Positions 5,737 to 11,456 of a stretch of 11,456 bases of DNA are shown here, in pieces. The notes under the pieces are model-generated. The model was not told the origin of the DNA. It saw nothing but the letters and a program-made list of their open reading frames with translations, and did not search any database. Source of the DNA: JAJZQD01 sp021847735 (lineage in GTDB: Bacteria; Bacillota; Thermincolia; Thermincolales; UBA2595); contig DAHVYW010000068.1 in the NCBI GenBank assembly GCA_027324025.1, positions 1-11,456 on the forward strand, in the 5' to 3' direction. Position numbers and translations under genes: made by a program. Position 1 is the stretch's first letter, and each line of letters opens with the position of its first letter.

Positions 5737-6941
5737 AGCACCCCGTCCCAAACGATTCTTCTGTAGTTTGCAGGGTCGGTGTCCCCTTCAGTACTGAACA
5801 CCAGAATTTTCGAGTTACTGTCCAATTCAAGACAATCTTTAATTTCCTGCAGATCTTCTCGCTGCAGGATTTCTTTTACTATACCGGTTGTCACCGCGCC
5901 GGATTCTCCCGATATAACCCTGGGATCGCTCCCCAGGGGGTTTCCCAGAACCCGCATGCCTCTTGCTGCTACATAATCTGGGCAGGATATAAACATATCG
6001 GTGTAATCAAACAGGAGCTGCCAGGCAACAGGGTTTGGTTCACCGCAGGCCAGTCCCGCCATGATGGTGTCCATATTGCCTGTGATTTTCCTCGGCTTTC
6101 CATCTCCGGCCAGGGCTGACTTGAACATGCAATCGGCTTTGTCTGGCTCCACTACAATTACCTTGGGCCTGGCATCTTTGTACCTTGCCGTAAAATAGCC
6201 CTGGACGGCCGCAGGTAAAGAGCCGACACCTGCCTGAACAAACACGTGGGACGGACTGTCCTGACCGAAACCCTGCAGCTGTTCAAGTGCTTCGGCTGCC
6301 ATTGTTGTATATCCCTGCATGACCCAAGCCGGTATTTCTTCATATCCTTCCCAGGCCGTGTCCTGGACAATAACCCAACCTGAGTCTTTCGCCTTTTGGG
6401 CAACCATTCTTACCGTGTCGTCATAGTTTTGATCAGTAATTAGGGCCTCCGCCCCGGTGGCCTTTATGTTGTCAAGCCTGATTTTTGATGTTCCCTTCGG
6501 CAGGTAGACCACTGCATTCTGGTCGAACTGCCATGCCGCCCAAGCAACCCCCCGGCCGTGATTGCCGTCAGTGGCAGTGGTGAAAGTTATCCTGCCCGGA
6601 AGATTTTTTGCGACTTCAAGGCGCAGTTTTTCAAAGGACAGGTTCCTTCCATCCATATTAAGCCGGCTGGCCAGGTATCTCCCAATGGCATAAGACCCCC
6701 CCAGGGCTTTAAAGGCATTGAGGCCAAACCTGGGGGATTCATCCTTCACATACATTCCTGCAACCCCCAGGTAATTGGCCAGATTGGGCAGGCTTCTCAG
6801 TGGGGTCTCCACATAACCCGGAAAACTTCGGTGGAAGTCCCGGACCGTTTTTGTTTCATCCTCATTAAAGAACTCTGTAGGCACCTTTGCCTGACTGCCT
6901 CTGGAACGCCTGTTATGTATCCATTTAATGTCCTTCATCAC
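5733..6941 (-). CDS. dpaL: 2,3-Diaminopropionate ammonia-lyase (PLP-dependent, fold type II)
   Basis: The enzyme converts 2,3-diaminopropionate to pyruvate and two ammonia in the cytoplasm, a catabolic or detoxifying reaction. The 402-residue length fits the YgeX/DpaL family. ESPRFGLNAFKALGGS contains the PLP-binding Lys78, and TATDGNHGRGVAWAA contains Asp125, the likely counterpart of the second catalytic base of the E. coli enzyme. QAGVGSLPAAV is the phosphate-binding loop. AAGGAG eight bases upstream supports GTG 6941; ATG 6938 is equally possible. The gene starts 23 bases after the sbcC stop and has no visible promoter of its own, so it is probably translated from the sbcDC message. General threonine synthase or dehydratase relatives are less likely, because the family motifs hold along the whole length. 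Confidence 0.92.
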   Translation of the reverse strand: MMKDIKWIHNRRSRGSQAKVPTEFFNEDETKTVRDFHRSFPGYVETPLRSLPNLANYLGVAGMYVKDESPRFGLNAFKALGGSYAIGRYLASRLNMDGRNLSFEKLRLEVAKNLPGRITFTTATDGNHGRGVAWAAWQFDQNAVVYLPKGTSKIRLDNIKATGAEALITDQNYDDTVRMVAQKAKDSGWVIVQDTAWEGYEEIPAWVMQGYTTMAAEALEQLQGFGQDSPSHVFVQAGVGSLPAAVQGYFTARYKDARPKVIVVEPDKADCMFKSALAGDGKPRKITGNMDTIMAGLACGEPNPVAWQLLFDYTDMFISCPDYVAARGMRVLGNPLGSDPRVISGESGAVTTGIVKEILQREDLQEIKDCLELDSNSKILVFSTEGDTDPANYRRIVWDGVL

Positions 6942-6964
6942 GCCGTCTTCTCCTTCTGGTTGGT

Positions 6965-9900
6965 CTAATTTTTTCTCACCATAACCATACTTCCGGTCCC
7001 GTCCATTTTGGCTGGGGTAATCTCCAAATAACGCGGCATCCTGTTTCTAAGTTCAGGGATGTGCGTAATAATCCCAACCATACGCTGGCCGTCGTGAAGC
7101 CGTTCCAGGGTGTTTACAACAACTTCCAGTTTCTCCTGGTCAAGGGTCCCGAAGCCCTCGTCAAGGAAAAAAAATCCCAGGGGGTACTGCCCTTTTAACT
7201 GAATTTTTGAAGACAACGCCAGGGCAAGAGAAAGCGAAGTAAGAAAAGTCTCCCCTCCCGAAAGGGTGTTTACCGGCCTTCGCTGCCCTCCGTTGTAGTC
7301 ATCCCGCATGACGAAATTAAATCCGTCATCAAGTTCAAGGGCGTATCGTTGGCCTGTTAGGATACCCAACCGCAAGGAGGCTTCTGCGGCCATGTCTCTC
7401 AAATGTTCCTCGGCCAGAAACTGGACCAGCCTCCTACCCTTCAAAAGGCTGACCAACTTGGAAGCCAGTTCCTTCCGGCGGTTTAATTCCAAAGTTTCTT
7501 TCTGCAGTTGGAGCCATTGGATCTGTTTTGCGTGCAGATCGACCAGAAGTTTTTCGAGGGCTCCCTCTTCCCGCACAGTCTCCTGGTATTCCCTCTTAAC
7601 GTTTTCTAAGGCTTGGCGGGCTTCTTCCAGTTGTAGTTCCAACGGCCGTTCTCCGGCTTTGGCCTCCAATTCTGTTAATTTCTTAGCTGCATGGTTTAAG
7701 GCTTTTCCGTAATCCTCTAAACGCTGCTGAATTTTCTTCCTGGCTGGCTCATCCAACAGTGACTGCCGGACTTCCTCTAGGCTTGCAAAGCCTTCCCCGG
7801 CCATGTTTTTCTCCAGATTTTGCCGTAGGCCGCTTAAATGCTCGTTTGTTTTACTCAGACCGGCCTTTAACGCTTCCAGCCTTTTGGCTGTTTCCTGTTC
7901 TTCGTTCCGTGCCTCATCCCATGCCCGTTGGGCCTCATTTAGTTCCTCCTGTATAGCAGCAGTCTTGACTGTCACCGATTGTTGGAATTCGGCGGCAGTT
8001 AAGCCGCCCGTTATCTCTGTTACCATATTTCTCAATTCCAGAACCCTGTTTTCGCGGGCGGTGGCGTTTTCCTTTAAACCGACCTCCTCCGCCCTGAGCC
8101 TGGTGTATTTTTCCCTGAGCTCTGTGATTTCCGGTTCAAGTTTTTTGGCCGCTTCCCGGAGGGATTCTATGCGGCGGTCCAGCAGTTTATTCTCCCCTTC
8201 GGCTCTGTCCAATTCTCTCTTATAGATGCGTAAATTATCCGGGGCTGGGTACGCCAGTCCTGTTATCCCTCGGATTTCGGAGCTTACCTGTTCCAGAGCC
8301 GCCAATTGTACTGTCAACTTTTCCCGGGCCCCGGCCAGAGCCTCAACCTTTGCTGTTTGGTTAGGCCGGTGAACTAGTGCGATTTCGTCTTCAATGGTCT
8401 GAAAAGTGTTATATGCAAGGCCGACTTTTTTCTCCCATTTTGTGAGCGCATCCAGCTCCCTTTTGGCCTGGGCCGCCCTTTCTTTGGCTAAACCGGTTCC
8501 TTCTGCCTCAATTTCAGGAAATGCGGCCGGCTTCGGGTGTGAAGTAGACCCACACACAGGGCAAGGCTCATGTTCGGCCAGTTTATCAGCCAAAGCTGCC
8601 GCCATATTCTCAATTGTTAACTGTTCCAAGTAACCTTCGGTTTCCTTCAGTCTGTTGCAGGCCCCCCCCATAACAATGGGAACCTGTTCTAAAAGGCGGG
8701 TGAGGCTTTCATTGCCGGTGCCGGTTATCGAATCCCCGATGTTTTCAGTTAGAAACTGCCTCAGTTTAGCCTCCTCCCCCAGGAGGGCTTTTTCCCTGGT
8801 TTTCAGGGTTTCTTCTGCTTCTCTCTTTTGGGTTTCCCTGTTTTCGTACTCGACCAGGGCAGCTGCAGCTTTTTCGATTTCCGGCCGGAGAGCCAGCACC
8901 CTTGCAAAGCCTTGCCGCTTTTCCGTAAGTTCTGAAACCTCCCGGCCGGTCTTTTCCAGTAAAGACCCTTTCTCCCTGCCCAGTTTCGTCAACTGTTCCA
9001 GCTCTATACTCTTTTCCCCGACAGACTGTATGATACCAGCCAACTCTTCCATTACAACCTGAGCCTGTCTTTCATAATCCTGCGCCAGGGCGGCCCTGGG
9101 AAGTTCCTTTTCCTTCAACCGGTTGAGTTCCTTTTCAGCAGTTTTAGATACTGCCAGCCGTTCCCCAACTACCTTGACCTTGATTTGAATCTCCCCAAAC
9201 CTTGCTTCCTGTTCCGCAACTTTTTCTCTTTCCTCCCCTTCTTTTACCATCAGGTCTTCTACTTGTTCCAAAAGGCCCCTTAACGGCTCGGTCTTTTTTG
9301 TTTTTTCAAGGCGTTTTTTATCGAATTCCATGGCCGGTTGCTGGGATTCCAGGGACTCCTTTTCCTTTCGCAGGGCATCTATTTCCTTATGAACAAGGTC
9401 CAACTGCTCCATTTCCTTCAAAAATGCCTGGGTTTTTTCCAGGGTAACACTCTTTTCTTTTACCTTTTCTTTATGTATTTTCAGATTTTCTTCAGCCAAC
9501 CTGATGGTTTCATCAGATGCGTCTCCAAGCTGGTCAATGAGTTTTTGGTTGGTTTGAATTTCCTGCTGCAAAAGGCTTTCTAAATTTGACGCTTTCTTCC
9601 ACAGGTTTTCACCATAACGTTCAAGACGTAAAATGTTTTCCAGCATCCTGGCCCTGTCGCCCCCCGTGAGCTTTAGAAACTGGTCAAATTTTCCCTGGGG
9701 AAGAACCACGGCGCGCGAAAAGTCATCAAAAGACATCCCCAGAAGCTGTGTCACTTTCCCGTCCATTTCATTGGCTTTGTCTGCCAGTACCAGGTTTTCA
9801 TCAGCGATTTTTACCAACCGGGCCCCTTTGTTCCTTACTGAATCAGGATCATGTTTTTCGCGTGCATAAAGGCGTTCAGCCAGATACCTGTCTTCACCAA

Positions 9901-10144
9901 GGGAGAACTCAAAGGAAACCGAAAGCCTGTCCTAAAACTGGTTCAAAATTCCCCTTGTACCGCCTTTGGCTCTTTCGACCTTGCCAAAGAGGGCCAGGGT
10001 TATCGCATCGAGAATCGTGGATTTACCTGACCCGGTTGGGCCAAAAACACCAAAGGTGCCCAGTAAACCCAGTTCGGAGAAATCTATCACCTGCTCTTCC
10101 CGGTAACTTTGCAGCCCCGAAAACTTAAGCCTGACCGGTTTCAA
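6965..10144 (-). CDS. sbcC: SbcC, ATPase subunit of the SbcCD nuclease, interrupted by an in-frame TAG
   Basis: SbcC is the Rad50-like ATPase that, with SbcD, opens and trims hairpins and blocked DNA ends. The frame spans 1059 codons. Walker A GPTGSGKS is at 35-42, and coiled-coil arms fill about 170-470 and 560-860. The zinc hook CPVC (Cys528, Cys531) is at the apex, the signature LSGGE at 961-965, and Walker B LDEGFGTLD around Asp995-Glu996. TTG 10144 is preferred as the start: GAGGGGGGTG lies just upstream and the family N-terminus is normally KPVRLK. It overlaps sbcD by 20 bases. Codon 71 (9932-9934) is TAG, with no other stop or frameshift downstream. Without read-through only a 70-residue fragment with Walker A would form. 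The final stop is also TAG, and the operon continues into dpaL. Confidence 0.9.
9932..9934 (-). other. In-frame amber codon within sbcC (codon 71)
   Basis: The context reads GILNQF, then TAG, then DRLSVSFEFSLGE. From memory, family members have a short run such as NQAED or NHAED here, so the residue replaced is probably Glu; one base change, GAG to TAG, would explain it. Both sides are in the same frame, so this is not an indel. Whether it is a nonsense mutation, a base-call error or decoded as an amino acid cannot be told from the sequence alone. Confidence 0.9.
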
Positions 10145-11408
10145 GCTCTTCACCCCCCTCAAGGAGTTCTATAAACAATTCAAAGAGTTCCCTGGGCGGG
10201 GCGTTCCCTGTTTCCCTGGCCGCAAACCGGTTGAATTTCTCTTCCAGGGACAGTTCCGAAAGCCGCCGGTCCCTTTCTTCCACCGTTTGGGGGCCTGGCA
10301 GGACAATCCTGATATTAATAATTCCCGTATGCAGTTTCCTGAGTTCCGCCACCTGCCAACTCTCCAGGGGCAAGGGTGACCCAATTTCCATGTCAACCCA
10401 GAGGTTTTGGTTTTCCACGGCTTCACACCACCGGTATGCCTCCTCATGACTGTCAAACCTCAAAAACCGCATCGGCTTTCCACTGGTTAATTTAACGGGT
10501 GTAACCACGGTATCCTGCCCCGGAGTTGCTTCGACCCTTACCACTTCTTTCTGTTGGTCCGCTTCGGAAAAACTGTAACAAAGGGGTGAACCCGAATAAC
10601 GGGCAGGTACCTGCGTTCCCCCTACTTTCTGGGGCCTGTGTAAATGCCCTAAGGCTACATAATGGGCGTTGGCTGGCAGGGCGGCCGGTTCTACGACATA
10701 GGCCCCACCCAGTTGGATCTCCCGTTCCGAGTCAGAACTCAACCCACCCAGCACGTAAAGGTGGCTGACAGCCAGATTAACGGTATCATCCCGGAAATAG
10801 GCCGCTGCCTGTTGAAAAGCCGTAAAAACCCGGCCCGAGTAAGCCTTCTGCATTTCACTGTCTTCAAGAGAGTCTGCCAGCACTTCGTTCAACCTCTGCT
10901 CCGAAGGATAAGGGAGAGCCGCCACAACAGCATTTTCGACACACCCAGGGACAGTAATCTCCAGCCACCCGGGGCCGCCGGCTACTTTGCGGACAGGTGC
11001 TCCGGTTTTATCCGTGCCATCTCGGCCGGCAGCTATTTCCAAGGTGTCTAACCCTGTCTCCGCGGTAAAAAGATTCTCCCCCGGGTAACCCATCAGGAAG
11101 ATACCATGCCTCTCAGCCAACGGGTTTGCGGCGTGTAGACGGTCGGGGCTGTCATGGTTCCCGGCAATTACGACAACAGCCCGCCTGCCATTTCCGGCCA
11201 GGCCTTCCAAAGCCCCGTAAAAAAGCTCCTCGGCTTCGGCCGAAGGGTTGTAGGTGTCAAATACATCTCCAGCCACCAGTACCAGGTGTATATCTTCCCG
11301 TTCCACAATAGATTTGAGTTCCTCCAGAAAATCTCTTTGTTCCTGGATGCGTGCCCGTCCCTCGAGGGTGCGCCCCAGGTGCCAGTCTGAAGTGTGAAGT
11401 ATCCGCAT
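10125..11408 (-). CDS. sbcD: SbcD, Mre11-like nuclease subunit of the SbcCD complex
   Basis: SbcD is the Mn-dependent exo/endonuclease partner of SbcC, acting on DNA ends and hairpins. The 427-residue product begins MRILHTSDWHLGR, as expected. The phosphoesterase motifs appear in order: Asp8 and His10, GDVFD (Asp48), GNHD (Asn84, His85, Asp86), SHLYV (His216) and GHLH (His255, His257). The remaining C-terminal part matches the SbcD capping region. The start is ATG 11408, with AAGGGG about eleven bases upstream. It is the first gene of the sbcD-sbcC-dpaL set and overlaps sbcC by 20 bases, which suggests translational coupling. No clear promoter is visible in the 48 bases left upstream. Confidence 0.96.
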   Translation of the reverse strand: MRILHTSDWHLGRTLEGRARIQEQRDFLEELKSIVEREDIHLVLVAGDVFDTYNPSAEAEELFYGALEGLAGNGRRAVVVIAGNHDSPDRLHAANPLAERHGIFLMGYPGENLFTAETGLDTLEIAAGRDGTDKTGAPVRKVAGGPGWLEITVPGCVENAVVAALPYPSEQRLNEVLADSLEDSEMQKAYSGRVFTAFQQAAAYFRDDTVNLAVSHLYVLGGLSSDSEREIQLGGAYVVEPAALPANAHYVALGHLHRPQKVGGTQVPARYSGSPLCYSFSEADQQKEVVRVEATPGQDTVVTPVKLTSGKPMRFLRFDSHEEAYRWCEAVENQNLWVDMEIGSPLPLESWQVAELRKLHTGIINIRIVLPGPQTVEERDRRLSELSLEEKFNRFAARETGNAPPRELFELFIELLEGGEELETGQA

Positions 11409-11456
11409 TTACGGTAAACCCCTTCCCTTTTCCAAACCTTTTATCCCAATTCCAAG

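Noticed and set aside
6965..9817. Shorter SbcC starting at a TTG at 9817
   Set aside because: This TTG encodes Leu inside a conserved stretch (GARLVKIADENL) and has no ribosome binding site. Translation from here would lack Walker A.
1..11456. tRNA, rRNA, CRISPR array, insertion sequence, prophage or toxin-antitoxin genes
   Set aside because: None was seen on either strand. There are no spaced direct repeats, no transposase motifs and no cloverleaf-like segment.

Overview
The window looks like a chromosomal segment of an anaerobic, endospore-forming Firmicute, most like the Desulfotomaculum/Pelotomaculum-type Clostridia. The grounds are a germination protease gene beside two alpha/beta-type small acid-soluble spore protein (SASP) genes, a monomeric multi-cluster [FeFe] hydrogenase, strong AGGAGGTGA-type ribosome binding sites, frequent GTG/TTG starts and moderate GC. 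No species is claimed.

Region 1-640 holds no convincing gene. It carries two copies of an about 89-bp block-conserved repeat in inverted orientation (26-113 and 421-509), with two small stem-loops between them, followed by the leader of gpr. Region 645-2620 is a spore cluster: gpr (+), then two tandem ssp genes (-) closed by a strong terminator. Upstream of these lies a small minus-strand gene (2320-2568) that is easily missed, because its only sensible start codon is CTG. The second ssp gene and this small gene each have a promoter with the same forespore sigma-G architecture. The spore logic is coherent: SASPs coat and protect spore DNA, and Gpr degrades them at germination. The Gpr zymogen site and the SASP cleavage sites share the pattern acidic-Met-Ala-x-Glu.

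Region 2740-4524 (+) encodes a complete [FeFe] hydrogenase with a full iron-sulfur relay and an H-cluster. Region 4660-5736 (+) encodes a membrane-anchored protein with a low-complexity spacer and a C-terminal SH3-like domain. It converges on a minus-strand gene set, and its stop codon shares a TTAA palindrome with the stop codon of dpaL.

Region 5733-11408 is a tight minus-strand operon, sbcD-sbcC-dpaL: the nuclease and ATPase subunits of the SbcCD (Mre11/Rad50-like) DNA end-processing complex, then a PLP-dependent diaminopropionate ammonia-lyase. The sbcC frame is broken by one in-frame TAG at codon 71, with about 990 intact codons after it. This could be a recent nonsense mutation, a base-call error or amber read-through. 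The most unusual items are the CTG-start spore-locus gene, the symmetrical sigma-G promoter, the inverted repeat pair and the amber codon in sbcC.
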